Positions 36,073 to 46,941 of a stretch of 64,000 bases of DNA are shown piece after piece; positions within the stretch are counted from its first letter, which is position 1, and the number at the start of each line of letters is the position of its first letter. Source of the stretch: Allochromatium humboldtianum (GTDB lineage Bacteria; Pseudomonadota; Gammaproteobacteria; Chromatiales; Chromatiaceae); assembly GCF_013385175.1 (NCBI RefSeq), contig NZ_JABZEO010000002.1, positions 248,001 through 312,000 on the forward strand. The letters are read 5' to 3'. Both the position numbers and the translations under genes were made by a program. The notes beneath the pieces are model-generated. The model was not told the DNA's origin. It ran no database searches and saw nothing but the letters and a program-made list of their open reading frames with translations.

Positions 36073-37296
36073 ATGATCAAGAAGATCGACGTCGCCGACC
36101 TGCGTGTCGGCATGTATGTCCATGACCTCAACTGCGGCTGGCTGGATCACAGCTTTCTGCGCAGTCGGTTCCAGATCAAGTCCGACTCCAACATCGAGCG
36201 TATCCGGCGTCTGGGTATCCACGAACTCTATATCGACACCGACAGGGGCGCCGACCTCCCCGAGGCGCCCACCGAGGGCGAGGTCGTCGAACAACTCGAA
36301 CAGGAACTGGTCGAGGTCGGCGAGCAGGAGCACGTCCTGCCGCAGCCGGTCTCGCTCGCCGAAGAACGGGTGCAGGCCCGACGCATCCACAACGAAGCGC
36401 TCCAGCTCATCGGCGGACTCATGCGCGATGCCCGGCTCGGGCGTCCGATCACACTGGAACAGGTGCGCAACACCATCGGCGAGATGGTCGGCTCGATCTT
36501 CCGCAATCAGAACGCGCTCATGGCCCTGGCGCGTATCCGCCATACCGACCGCTACACCTTCGAGCACTCGGTCAATGTCTCGGTACTCATGGTCTCGTTC
36601 GCGCGCGAACTGGGTCTGGAGCCTACTGTGATCGAAGAGATCGGCATCGGCGCCCTACTGCACGACATCGGCAAGACCCAGGTGCCGGACGCGATCCTGA
36701 ACAAACCCGGCCGGCTCTCGGACGAGGAGTTCGCGATCATGCGCGGTCATGCCGCGCACAGTCGCGACATCCTCGCCGCTATTCCAGGTTTCTCGCCGAC
36801 GGCGCTCGCGGTTGCCGCCGAACATCACGAGCGCTTCGACGCCACCGGCTATCCCGACGGCAAGGGCGGCGAGTCGATCTCGCTCTATGGCCGGATGGCG
36901 GCCATCGTCGATGTCTACGACGCCATCACCTCGGATCGCGTCTATCACAAGGGCATGGAGCCGCATCAGGCGCTGCGCAAACTGCTCGAATGGAGCCGCT
37001 TTCATTTCGATCCGGATCTGGTGCGCCAATTCATCCGCTGTGTCGGCATCTACCCGGTCGGCAGTCTGGTGCGGCTGGAGAGCAACCGGCTCGGCGTGGT
37101 GCTGGAGAACGGTCGCGAAGGACTCATGGAACCCATCGTGCGCGTGGTGATGGATGCGCGCTGGCGGCGCTTTCTGCCGGTCGAGGACGTGGATCTGTCG
37201 CGCAAGGTTCGGGGGAAGAAGGATCAGATTCTCGGCGCCGAGGCGCCCGAGCAGTGGGGCATCGATTGCGAGGAGACGCTGCGTCTGCCCTGCTGA
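36073..37296 (+). CDS. HD-GYP domain protein, probable cyclic-di-GMP phosphodiesterase
   Basis: 407 residues. The N-terminal DUF3391 region (KIDVADLRVGMYVHDL) leads to an HD-GYP domain with HD at 197-198 (LLHDIGK) and the HHExxDxxGYP motif HHERFDATGYP at 251-261. All metal ligands of the family look present. It would hydrolyse cyclic-di-GMP and so favour motility over biofilm. The ATG at 36073 matches the family start MIKKIDV. It stands alone between leuA and the opposing STAS gene. Confidence 0.9.
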   Translation: MIKKIDVADLRVGMYVHDLNCGWLDHSFLRSRFQIKSDSNIERIRRLGIHELYIDTDRGADLPEAPTEGEVVEQLEQELVEVGEQEHVLPQPVSLAEERVQARRIHNEALQLIGGLMRDARLGRPITLEQVRNTIGEMVGSIFRNQNALMALARIRHTDRYTFEHSVNVSVLMVSFARELGLEPTVIEEIGIGALLHDIGKTQVPDAILNKPGRLSDEEFAIMRGHAAHSRDILAAIPGFSPTALAVAAEHHERFDATGYPDGKGGESISLYGRMAAIVDVYDAITSDRVYHKGMEPHQALRKLLEWSRFHFDPDLVRQFIRCVGIYPVGSLVRLESNRLGVVLENGREGLMEPIVRVVMDARWRRFLPVEDVDLSRKVRGKKDQILGAEAPEQWGIDCEETLRLPC

Positions 37297-37358
37297 TGCG
37301 CCGAGGCCCGCGCGCGGCGGGCCTCGGTGTCTGCTCGATCGTCGTGATGGCTGGTTCT

Positions 37359-37694
37359 TCAGCCCGTCCTCGCGGTGAGGGCTGAGTCCTGGGGCACGAC
37401 GCTCAGGACGTTACTCATGATGCGCGGGATGCGGCTGAGGATCTCGGGATGATCGCTCAGGACCACGACCCGGGCGCCGATGTGCTGGAGTCGTTCGTTG
37501 AGCATCCACAGCAGCGCCAGACCCGAGTCGAAGACCCGGTCCAGGCAGGTCAGATCCATGATGCAGGTCTGAAGATTGGCGGGGATCGCGGCGAACACGC
37601 GGCAGACTTCGTCGGTGATCGTCAGATCCAGGTTGCCATGGAAGGAGAGGTCGAGCCTGTCCTCGCTTGGGATGAACGATGTTGTCAACGGCAT
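37359..37694 (-). CDS. STAS-domain protein (anti-sigma factor antagonist-like)
   Basis: 111 residues, a single STAS fold. The phosphorylatable region reads CLDRVFDSGLALLWML, with Ser in the expected DSxG/L position. Such proteins bind a serine kinase/anti-sigma partner and are switched by phosphorylation. The ATG at 37694 is preferred: the sequence GGAGG ends nine bases before it, while the alternative ATG at 37703 abuts that site. No kinase or phosphatase partner is in the window. Confidence 0.8.
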   Translation of the reverse strand: MPLTTSFIPSEDRLDLSFHGNLDLTITDEVCRVFAAIPANLQTCIMDLTCLDRVFDSGLALLWMLNERLQHIGARVVVLSDHPEILSRIPRIMSNVLSVVPQDSALTARTG

Positions 37695-37703
37695 AGTAAC
37701 CAT

Positions 37704-38008
37704 CCTCCAGTGATGTGCCGCAAGCCGGTCGGGGTTTACGGCAACGGGTTGGGTCTCTTCTGAGCACTCGGGACGCCCTGACGACCGGCCGGCGCTGATT
37801 ATGGACCCATTGATCAGTGTTTGGCCAGTGTCCCGTCAATCCAGTCCCGTGGCTCTCGAGGGCCGAGCAGGAGGGTCTTTGCTTACAAGCCCACCATTAA
37901 CATGGGTTTCGGGTCTGTGAGAAATCCGTACGACTACTCAAGACAGGCGTTTCCACGGCAAGTCCTGGAGCGACGACCTGCGGTTCGACCGCGAATCGGG
38001 CGCGGCGT
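37704..38008. other. gap between the STAS gene and recN
   Basis: 305 bases. The STAS promoter should be in the left part. Apart from this I see no gene, dyad or repeat that stands out. Confidence 0.35.
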
Positions 38009-39676
38009 TCAACGTGTCCAATCGAGCATCTCACTGGCATGGTCGCGGGTACGCGCGGTGATCTCGGTGCCGCCGAGCATCCGGGCGATCTCGTCGACGC
38101 GCGCGCGGTCGTCGAGCGGCTCGATGCGGGTGAAGGTCTGGCCGTCGATGGTCTCCTTGCGCACGCGCAGCTGATTGTGGGCCTGGGCGGCGACCTGGGG
38201 CAGGTGAGTGACGCAGAGTACCTGACGCGATTCGCCGAGCCGGCGCAGCAGCCGCCCGACGATCTCGGCCACGCCGCCGCCGATCCCGACGTCGACCTCG
38301 TCGAAGACCAGCGTCGGCACCCGTCCGCACTCGGCGGTGGCGACCTGGATGGCGAGACTGATGCGCGAGAGTTCGCCGCCGGAGGCGACCTTGGCCAGCG
38401 GCTGCATGGGCTGGCCGGGATTGGCGCTGACCAGCATCTCGACGCGCTCCAGACCATTGGCGCTCGCGCGTTCCTCGGGCAGCGGATCGAGCTGGAGGCT
38501 GAACTGGCCGCCGTTCATGCCGAGCTGCTGCATCGAGCGCGTGACCGTGGTCGAGAGACGCTCGGCGGCGGTCTGGCGGGCGCGCGTGAGTTCGGCAGCG
38601 GCGGCGAGGAAGTCGCGCCAGACCCGTTCGCGGCGTTCGCGCAGGTCGCCGAGCGTGACGTCGGACTGTTCGAGCGCGTCCAGTTCGGCGCGACGCTGGT
38701 CGAGCAGCTCGGGCAGTTCGGTCGGCTTGACGCGGTACTTGCGCGCCAGATCGTGGAGCTGGCCGAGACGGATCTCGACTTCCTGGAGCGCGGCCGGGTC
38801 CAGGTCCAGCCCGTCGAGATAGCGGCGCAGTCCGGCCGCCGCCTCGCCGGCATGGATGGCAGCCGTCTCCAGCAGATCGCGGCTCTCGGCCAGCGCCGGA
38901 TCGATGCCGGCCAGTTCCTCGATCTCACGGGTGGCGCTGCGCAGCTGATCATCGATCGCCGGTTCGCCCTCGGCCAGCAGCAGCAAGACCCGGCCGACGG
39001 TCTCCTGCAAGCGTCCGATGTGACTCAGACGGCGCTGTTCATGGTCCAGGTTTTCAATGGCCTCGACGTTCAGACCCAGCGCCGAGAGTTCATCGACCTG
39101 GAAGCGCAGCAGATCCAGCCGCGCGGCGCGATCGGCACTGGCCGTTTCGAGCGCCTGGAGCCGCTGATCGAGGTCGCGGAAGGTGCGAAAGGCCGTCGCG
39201 ACCGCCGTCACCTGATCGCCATGCCCGCCATAGGCGTCGAGCAGCTCGCGCTGGGCATTGGCGCGCAGCAGCGATTGATGCGCGTGCTGGCCATGAATGT
39301 CCACCAGCCGTTCGCCGAGATCGCGCAACTGGGCGCCCGTGGCCGCGCGGCCATTGATGAAGGCACGCGAGCGGCCTTCGCGCACGATCAGCCGCCGCAC
39401 CACGCAGGCATTGTCATCGTCCAGCCCCTGCTCGACCAGCCAGTCGCGCGCGTCCGGCGCCTGATCGAGATCGATCTCGGCCAGGATCTCGGCGCGTTCG
39501 CGTCCGGCGCGGATCAGACTCGCGTCGGCCTTGTCGCCGAGCACCAGACCGAGCGCCTCGATCAGGATCGACTTGCCGGCGCCCGTCTCGCCGGTGAGCG
39601 CGGTCATGCCGGCATGGCATTCGAGTTCGAGATGACTGACGATGGCCAGATCCCGGACCTGGAGATAAGTCAGCAT
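38009..39676 (-). CDS. recN: DNA repair protein RecN
   Basis: 555 residues, the standard length. SMC-like ATPase with Walker A GETGAGKS (29-36), a long coiled-coil middle, the signature VASGGELSRISLAI and Walker B TLVFDEVDVGIGG near 455-490. It tethers DNA ends in double-strand break repair. It overlaps the end of nadK by 7 bases and is read with it. No LexA box is seen because the operon start is upstream of nadK. Confidence 0.94.
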   Translation of the reverse strand: MLTYLQVRDLAIVSHLELECHAGMTALTGETGAGKSILIEALGLVLGDKADASLIRAGRERAEILAEIDLDQAPDARDWLVEQGLDDDNACVVRRLIVREGRSRAFINGRAATGAQLRDLGERLVDIHGQHAHQSLLRANAQRELLDAYGGHGDQVTAVATAFRTFRDLDQRLQALETASADRAARLDLLRFQVDELSALGLNVEAIENLDHEQRRLSHIGRLQETVGRVLLLLAEGEPAIDDQLRSATREIEELAGIDPALAESRDLLETAAIHAGEAAAGLRRYLDGLDLDPAALQEVEIRLGQLHDLARKYRVKPTELPELLDQRRAELDALEQSDVTLGDLRERRERVWRDFLAAAAELTRARQTAAERLSTTVTRSMQQLGMNGGQFSLQLDPLPEERASANGLERVEMLVSANPGQPMQPLAKVASGGELSRISLAIQVATAECGRVPTLVFDEVDVGIGGGVAEIVGRLLRRLGESRQVLCVTHLPQVAAQAHNQLRVRKETIDGQTFTRIEPLDDRARVDEIARMLGGTEITARTRDHASEMLDWTR

Positions 39677-40569
39677 GGTGGAGTCCGTGTTATGTGATGC
39701 CCGCCCCAGTGGAGCTTGGCGCGGAGGATCTGATAGTGGTCGTGTCCCTTGGGGTGGATCAGATGCGCCGCGTGCGGATGGCGCGCGATACGCACCCGCG
39801 CCCCAGGCGGCAGCCGCAGATCGGTCTGACCGTCGCAGGTGACTTGCACATGACCCTGCTCCGAGCCGCGCACCCGCACCTCGATCGAACGCCCGCCCGG
39901 CACCACCAGCGGGCGGTTGCTGAGATCATGCGGACAGATCGGCACCAGGAGGATGGCATCCAGCGCTGGATCGACCAGCGGTCCGCCGCCCGAGAGCGCG
40001 TAGGCGGTCGAGCCAGTCGGGGTCGAGACGATGAGTCCGTCGGAGCGCTGGGCGCTGACGAAGACGCCGTCGATCCAGATCTCCAGCTCGATCATGCGCG
40101 CCGTGCCCCATTTGTGGATGGTCACGTCGTTGAGCGCGGCCTCGGGGTCGCCGGCGTCCTGCTCGGTGACGATCCGGGCATCGAGCATCGAGCGCCGGTC
40201 CGAGTCGAACTCGCCGGCCAGGATGCGGTCGAGCGCCGATTCGATGTGCTCGGGCGAGACGTCGACCAGAAAGCCCAGCCGTCCGAGATTGATGCCGAGC
40301 AGGGGCACGTCGTGCGGCGCCATGACCCGCGCGGCATGGAGCAGGGTGCCGTCGCCGCCGACCACCACGATCAGGTCGCAGACCGCGCCGAGCCGATCCA
40401 GGGCCAGCGCCTCGCCGATGGGCGCATCGAGCAGATGGGCGCTCTCGGCCTCCAGTCGCACCTCGATGGCGCGCGCGCGCAGATGTTCGCGCAGGCGCAC
40501 GAGGGTTCCGCGAACCCGCTCGGGGTCGCCCTGCTTGGCGATGAGGCCGAGCGTCTGGAAAGCGGGCAT
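39670..40569 (-). CDS. nadK: NAD kinase
   Basis: 299 residues with the diagnostic GGDGTLLHAAR (71-81), the LGINLGRLGFL segment and the NE/D and DGLIVSTPTGSTAYALSGGGP motifs. It phosphorylates NAD to NADP. The ATG at 40569 gives the usual short N-terminus; the frame extends to 40689 into the hrcA promoter region and is not coding there. nadK-recN is a common gammaproteobacterial pair. Confidence 0.94.
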   Translation of the reverse strand: MPAFQTLGLIAKQGDPERVRGTLVRLREHLRARAIEVRLEAESAHLLDAPIGEALALDRLGAVCDLIVVVGGDGTLLHAARVMAPHDVPLLGINLGRLGFLVDVSPEHIESALDRILAGEFDSDRRSMLDARIVTEQDAGDPEAALNDVTIHKWGTARMIELEIWIDGVFVSAQRSDGLIVSTPTGSTAYALSGGGPLVDPALDAILLVPICPHDLSNRPLVVPGGRSIEVRVRGSEQGHVQVTCDGQTDLRLPPGARVRIARHPHAAHLIHPKGHDHYQILRAKLHWGGHHITRTPPC

Positions 40570-40691
40570 AGGGTTCAACCGCGTCTGTGGGTGGATGTTC
40601 AGGGTGTCCTGTCGGACGACGTCGCGGATTCTAGCAATGGCTCCAGCCGTTTTCGATGCTCGGATCAGTGCGCGCCCAAGTCGGCCCAACC

Positions 40692-40720
40692 TTGACAGCC
40701 TGAGTCGGAATCCCTAAATT
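40692..40720 (+). promoter_or_regulatory. sigma-70 promoter of hrcA
   Basis: TTGACA (40692-40697), a 17-base spacer and TAAATT (40715-40720): a near-consensus promoter. The predicted start, about 40727, lies within the CIRCE element that follows, so HrcA binding would block initiation. Confidence 0.75.
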
Positions 40721-40725
40721 GCGTG

Positions 40726-40752
40726 TTAGCACTCTGGCTTGGTGAGTGCTAA
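40726..40752. promoter_or_regulatory. CIRCE operator
   Basis: TTAGCACTC, nine bases, GAGTGCTAA: the exact CIRCE inverted repeat bound by HrcA. Only this copy, in front of hrcA, is seen in the cluster; none precedes grpE, dnaK or dnaJ. groESL is not in the window. Confidence 0.95.
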
Positions 40753-40795
40753 ACATCAATCACGAACGCGATTCGGACAGTATTCATCGACTATC

Positions 40796-41872
40796 GTGGG
40801 CACCGGGAAACGCATATCCGCCGGCGACAGGCTCCAGACCAGCGAGGGTCAGGTCAGCGAGCGCGCGCAGCATTTCCTCAAGGCGCTCGTCGAGCGCTAC
40901 ATCCGCGAAGGCCAGCCGGTCGGCTCGCGTACCCTGGCCAAGGATACCGGACTCGATCTCAGTCCGGCGACCGTGCGCAACGTCATGGCCGATCTGGAGG
41001 ATCTGGGGCTGATCGCTTCGCCGCATACTTCGGCGGGGCGGGTGCCGACGGTGGCCGGTTATCGGTTGTTCGTCGATACGCTGCTGACGGTGCGTCCGCC
41101 CTCGGAGGACGACATCGCCTCGCTGCGCACTCAGTTCAATGCACGTCTCGACCCCAAGGCGCTGATCGAGACGGCCACGAATCTGCTTTCGGGCATCACG
41201 CATCTGGCCGGCGTGGTCATGCTGCCGCGCCACGAGCGGCACGCCTTCCGCCAGATCGAGCTGCTGCCGCTGTCGGACGCGCGCGTGCTGGCGATCCTGA
41301 TCACCAGTGAGGGCGAGGTCCACAACCGCATCATCAACACCGACCGGCGTTTCATGCCCTCGCAGCTCGAACAGGCGGCGAACTATCTCAACCAGATGTT
41401 CACCGGGCAGGACATCAAGGACGTGCGCAAGCGGTTGCTGGAGGATCTCCAGCGCACCCATGCCCACATGGATCAGATGATGATGCGCGCCCTGGCCATG
41501 GCGCAGGACGTGATGGCCTCGGCCGAGGGCCGCGACGACTGCTACATCGCCGGTCAGACCAATCTGATGGAGTTCGGCGAGCTGGCCAGCATGGACCGGC
41601 TCAAGTCGCTGTTCGACGCCTTCACCCAGAAGCACGAGATCCTGCACATCCTGGATCGCTGCATCGCCGCCGATGGGGTGCAGATCTTCATCGGCGAGGA
41701 ATCGGGCTATTCGCTGCTCGACGATTGCAGCCTCGTCACCACGCCCTATCGGGTCGAGGATCGGGTCGTCGGGGTGCTGGGCGTCATCGGCCCGACGCGC
41801 ATGGACTACCAGCGCGTGATCCCGATCGTCGACGTCACGGCGCGGCTGCTGGCGGCGGCGCTGCGGCAGTGA
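40796..41872 (+). CDS. hrcA: heat-inducible transcription repressor HrcA
   Basis: About 358 residues. The N-terminal winged helix (SERAQHFLKALVERYIREGQPVGSRTLAKDTGLDLSPATVRNVMADLEDLGLI) and C-terminal HrcA domain (YSLLDDCSLVTTPYRV ... GVLGVIGPTRMDYQRVI) are clear. It represses heat-shock genes at CIRCE sites and needs GroEL for activity. No ATG lies before the conserved domain; the GTG at 40796 is my choice because an earlier TTG at 40739 falls inside CIRCE. It is the first gene of hrcA-grpE-dnaK-dnaJ and autoregulated by the overlapping CIRCE. Confidence 0.92.
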   Translation: MGTGKRISAGDRLQTSEGQVSERAQHFLKALVERYIREGQPVGSRTLAKDTGLDLSPATVRNVMADLEDLGLIASPHTSAGRVPTVAGYRLFVDTLLTVRPPSEDDIASLRTQFNARLDPKALIETATNLLSGITHLAGVVMLPRHERHAFRQIELLPLSDARVLAILITSEGEVHNRIINTDRRFMPSQLEQAANYLNQMFTGQDIKDVRKRLLEDLQRTHAHMDQMMMRALAMAQDVMASAEGRDDCYIAGQTNLMEFGELASMDRLKSLFDAFTQKHEILHILDRCIAADGVQIFIGEESGYSLLDDCSLVTTPYRVEDRVVGVLGVIGPTRMDYQRVIPIVDVTARLLAAALRQ

Positions 41873-41994
41873 GGTTCGGTCGGAGCGAACCCCGGCCCGA
41901 CCGCGAAGGCAAAGGCAGGCCCCGCCGGCGGGCCGCTGACACTGAATCAACGATTGCGCCCCCAGGGGCGGAATTTCAACCGGAGGTTTTTTTG

Positions 41995-42651
41995 ATGAGC
42001 ACGGAACCACAGCGCCCGGAGTCGGCGCCCCAGGAAGCGCCCCAGCGCGACGAGGCGGCCCTGCGCGCGGCGGTTGAAGCCTACAAGGAAGCCGACACCA
42101 CGCTCGACGAGCTGCCCGCGTCGGCGGACGGGGCGAGCGCCGAGTCCGAGGCCCAGACCGAGGAGCGTTCGATCGAGGAGCTGAGCGCCGCCCTGGATGC
42201 CGCGCGCGTCGAGATCGAGGATAGCCGCGATCAGGTACTGCGCGCGCGCGCCGAACTGGAGAACCTCAGACGCCGTCACGCCCAGGAGCTGGAGAAGGCG
42301 CACAAATTCGCACTCGACGGCTTCGTGCGCGAGCTGCTCCAGGTGCGCGACAGTCTCGAACTCGGCTGCAACGCGGCGCAGGAAGCGAGCGCGGATGTCG
42401 ACAAGCTGCGCGAGGGCACGGAACTGACGCTCAAACTGCTCGGCGACGTGATGGAGAAGTTCGGCGTGGGCGTGGTCGATCCGACCAATCAGCCCTTCGA
42501 TCCCGAGTTCCATCAGGCGATGTCGATGCAGCCGCGCGAGGACGTGCCGCCGAACACCGTGGTGCTGGTCATCCAGAAGGGCTACACGCTCAATGGACGG
42601 CTGGTGCGCCCGGCGCTGGTCATGGTCTCGCAGGCGGCGGCCGCGCAATAG
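41995..42651 (+). CDS. grpE: nucleotide exchange factor GrpE
   Basis: 218 residues. An acidic disordered N-terminus precedes the long dimer helix (LRARAELENLRRRHAQELEKAHKFALDGFVRELL) and the C-terminal beta domain with the signature FDPEFHQAM ... VVLVIQKGYTLNGRLVRPALVMVS. It releases ADP from DnaK. GGAGG lies nine bases upstream of the ATG. It follows hrcA by 122 bases and precedes dnaK by 86. Confidence 0.95.
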   Translation: MSTEPQRPESAPQEAPQRDEAALRAAVEAYKEADTTLDELPASADGASAESEAQTEERSIEELSAALDAARVEIEDSRDQVLRARAELENLRRRHAQELEKAHKFALDGFVRELLQVRDSLELGCNAAQEASADVDKLREGTELTLKLLGDVMEKFGVGVVDPTNQPFDPEFHQAMSMQPREDVPPNTVVLVIQKGYTLNGRLVRPALVMVSQAAAAQ

Positions 42652-42652
42652 A

Positions 42653-42679
42653 CTTGAAGGGCTTGGGGGCTTGCCCCAA
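42653..42679 (+). promoter_or_regulatory. possible sigma-32 heat-shock promoter of dnaK
   Basis: CTTGAA (42653-42658), a 15-base spacer and CCCCAA (42674-42679) fit the sigma-32 consensus CTTGAA-N13-17-CCCCAT with one mismatch. It lies immediately after the grpE stop, 58 bases before the dnaK start. It would give dnaK-dnaJ heat-shock control independent of HrcA. Confidence 0.5.
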
Positions 42680-42737
42680 CTGAACCAATCATTTGGCGCC
42701 CGAGCGCCATTCCAAACGCTTTCGGAGAATAGAACCC

Positions 42738-44672
<1,935 letters not shown>

Positions 44673-44688
44673 GGTGCCAGGCTCGCGC

Positions 44689-44716
44689 GCCCGTCGGTCT
44701 TTAAGGCCGGACGGGC
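44689..44716 (+). other. hairpin between dnaK and dnaJ
   Basis: GCCCGTC pairs with GACGGGC (44710-44716) around a T/A-rich loop, 21 bases before the dnaJ ATG. No T-run follows. It may lower dnaJ expression relative to dnaK by attenuation or processing. Confidence 0.5.
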
Positions 44717-44737
44717 GTAGCAGCCGGAAACAGATAC

Positions 44738-45895
44738 ATGGCAAAACGCGACTATTACGAAGTGCTGGGGGTTCAGCGCAACGCCAGTGAGGCCGACATC
44801 AAGAAGGCCTTCCGGCGGCTGGCGATGAAATATCACCCCGACCGCAATCCGGGCGACAGCGAGGCTGAGGCCAAGTTCAAAGAGGCCAAGCTGGCCTATG
44901 ACGTGCTGACCGATCCCAAGAAGCGTTCGGCCTACGATCAGTTCGGCCATGCCGGCGTCGATGGCGCCGGCCCCGGCTTCGGCGGTTTCGGCGGCGGCGG
45001 TCCGGGCGACTTCGCCGGCGCCGGTTCCTTCTCGGATATCTTCGGCGACGTCTTCGGCGACATCTTCGGCGGCGGCGGACGCACGGGCGGCCGGCGCTCA
45101 CAGCGCGGGGTCGATCTGCGCTATGACCTGTCGCTGACGCTGGAAGAGGCGGTCGCCGGCAAAGAGGTCAAGATCCGGCTCCCGACCTGGGTCGACTGCC
45201 AGTTCTGCAACGGCAGCGGCGCCAAGCCCGGCACCAAGCCCAAGACCTGTCCGACCTGTGGCGGACATGGTCAGGTACGGATGCAGCAGGGTTTCTTCTC
45301 GATCCAGCAGACCTGTCCCGAGTGTCGGGGCACGGGTGCGGTGATCGAGGAGGCTTGTACGCACTGTCACGGACGCGGGCGGATTCAGGAAGAAAAGACA
45401 CTCGCGGTCAAGGTGCCGGCGGGTGTCGACACCGGCGACCGCATCCGGCTGGCAGGCGAGGGCGAGCGTGGGGAGCAGGGCGGGCCTCCGGGCGATCTCT
45501 ATGTCCAGATCCAGGTCATGGAGCATCCGATCTTCACCCGTGAGGACGCCAATCTCTACTGTCAGGTGCCGATCAGTTTCGTCACAGCGGCGCTCGGCGG
45601 CGAGCTGGAAGTGCCGACGCTCGACGGCAAGGTGATGCTTAAGATCCCGCCCGGCACCCAGACCGGCAAGATGTTCCGGGTGCGCAACAAGGGTGTCAAA
45701 CCCGTGCGCGGCGGTGTGGTCGGGGATCTCATCTGCCGGGTGCTGATCGAAACGCCCGTGGATCTCACCGAGCGCCAGAAGGAGCTGCTGCGCGAGTTCG
45801 AGGCCAGCGTTCAGGAAGGCGGATCGCGGCACAATCCGCAATCGCACTCCTGGCTCGACGGGGTCAAGAGCTTCTTCGAGAAGATGGGACTCTAG
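44738..45895 (+). CDS. dnaJ: chaperone DnaJ
   Basis: 385 residues. J-domain with HPD at 33-35, Gly/Phe-rich linker (about 75-115), four CxxCxGxG zinc repeats ([32 protein letters not shown]) and the C-terminal substrate domain. It stimulates DnaK ATPase and delivers substrates. Last gene of the heat-shock cluster. Confidence 0.96.
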   Translation: MAKRDYYEVLGVQRNASEADIKKAFRRLAMKYHPDRNPGDSEAEAKFKEAKLAYDVLTDPKKRSAYDQFGHAGVDGAGPGFGGFGGGGPGDFAGAGSFSDIFGDVFGDIFGGGGRTGGRRSQRGVDLRYDLSLTLEEAVAGKEVKIRLPTWVDCQFCNGSGAKPGTKPKTCPTCGGHGQVRMQQGFFSIQQTCPECRGTGAVIEEACTHCHGRGRIQEEKTLAVKVPAGVDTGDRIRLAGEGERGEQGGPPGDLYVQIQVMEHPIFTREDANLYCQVPISFVTAALGGELEVPTLDGKVMLKIPPGTQTGKMFRVRNKGVKPVRGGVVGDLICRVLIETPVDLTERQKELLREFEASVQEGGSRHNPQSHSWLDGVKSFFEKMGL

Positions 45896-45924
45896 GAGCG
45901 TTCCAGGATCAAGCGGGTGACGTC

Positions 45925-46884
45925 ATGAGTGAAGCACTGCAAACGGCCGTCGCCCGTCAACGTCTGCTGTTGCGCGGACGGCTGGCCGGTCTGCTCGAAC
46001 GGCTGGCGCTCCAGGCCCGTGACGACTGGCCCGAACGCGCGTCCCTGGAGCGGCTCCTGGCCGAGGCGTTGCCGAACCTGCCGTCCTGCAAGTATCTCTA
46101 TGTGCTCGACCGGAGCGCACACCAGATCACGGCCAATGCCTCGCCCCAGGGGCTGTTGCCCGAGCATCTGGGGCGCGACCGAAGCGACCGTCCCTATCTG
46201 GCCGAGGCGCTGGCCGGCGAGCGCTTCTCGCTCTCACCGGTCTACATCAGCCGCAACGCGCGCCGCCCCTCGCTGACCGCGATCCAGCGTATCGAGGACG
46301 AGTCGGGCAATTGGCTCGGCTTCCTCGGCGCCGACTTCGACCTGCGCGAGCTGCCGCTGACGCGCGAACTCTATCAGCCCTCCGGCGACTGGGTGCAGCT
46401 CAAGGGCGATCCGGCCATCCGGGGCGGGCTCTTCAGCCAGCAGCGCGTCGAGAGCCTGATGGACGCACGCATCGACGCGGTGCTGGCGCTCCTGGTCGAG
46501 CTGATGACCGCGCACGGCGTCTTTCACGGCAAGCTGCATTTCTCCAGCTCGCGCGCCACGCTCTGGACGCTCGACGATCCCTATCGCTACCGGCTGCTCG
46601 ATTACGAGGATCTGGCCGATCCGGGCATCTGTCTGGCCTATCCCCGGCGCGACTACCCGAGCGAAGCGTCGATCCCCGAGTCGCGGGTCGCCGATGTCTT
46701 CCACACCTTCCGCGAGCTGCGTTTCATGGACGAGACCATCTATCTGCGCTCCGGATCGCTCAACATCTTCAATGGCATGGTCGGGCTGAACTTCTCCTGC
46801 GACGGCTCGCACTACATGCCCTGGCACGAATTCCTGCGCAAGAGTCTGGGCTTCTGGCTCGGTACGGGTGAGGCTTGCGCCTGA
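45925..46884 (+). CDS. PDC/Cache-type sensor domain protein
   Basis: 319 residues without signal or membrane segments. Residues 50-150 form a PDC/Cache-like fold (KYLYVLDRSAHQITANA ... RDRSDRPYLAEALAGERFSLSPVYISRNARRPSLTAIQRI ... GWLGFLGADFDL-type region). The second half contains a helical part and ends MPWHEFLRKSLGFWLG. Family members are mostly uncharacterised soluble proteins. It follows dnaJ by 29 bases but is not a chaperone gene; the convergent chemoreceptor gene next door suggests a signalling role, which is inference. Confidence 0.7.
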   Translation: MSEALQTAVARQRLLLRGRLAGLLERLALQARDDWPERASLERLLAEALPNLPSCKYLYVLDRSAHQITANASPQGLLPEHLGRDRSDRPYLAEALAGERFSLSPVYISRNARRPSLTAIQRIEDESGNWLGFLGADFDLRELPLTRELYQPSGDWVQLKGDPAIRGGLFSQQRVESLMDARIDAVLALLVELMTAHGVFHGKLHFSSSRATLWTLDDPYRYRLLDYEDLADPGICLAYPRRDYPSEASIPESRVADVFHTFRELRFMDETIYLRSGSLNIFNGMVGLNFSCDGSHYMPWHEFLRKSLGFWLGTGEACA

Positions 46885-46941
46885 CGACGACCATCTACAA
46901 TCTCCGGGGACTTGCCGCCCGTCTCGGCCTTCGGACTTGCT

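Noticed and set aside
40739-40795. TTG at 40739 as the hrcA start
   Set aside because: It lies within CIRCE, about twelve bases from the predicted transcription start, leaving no room for a ribosome-binding site.
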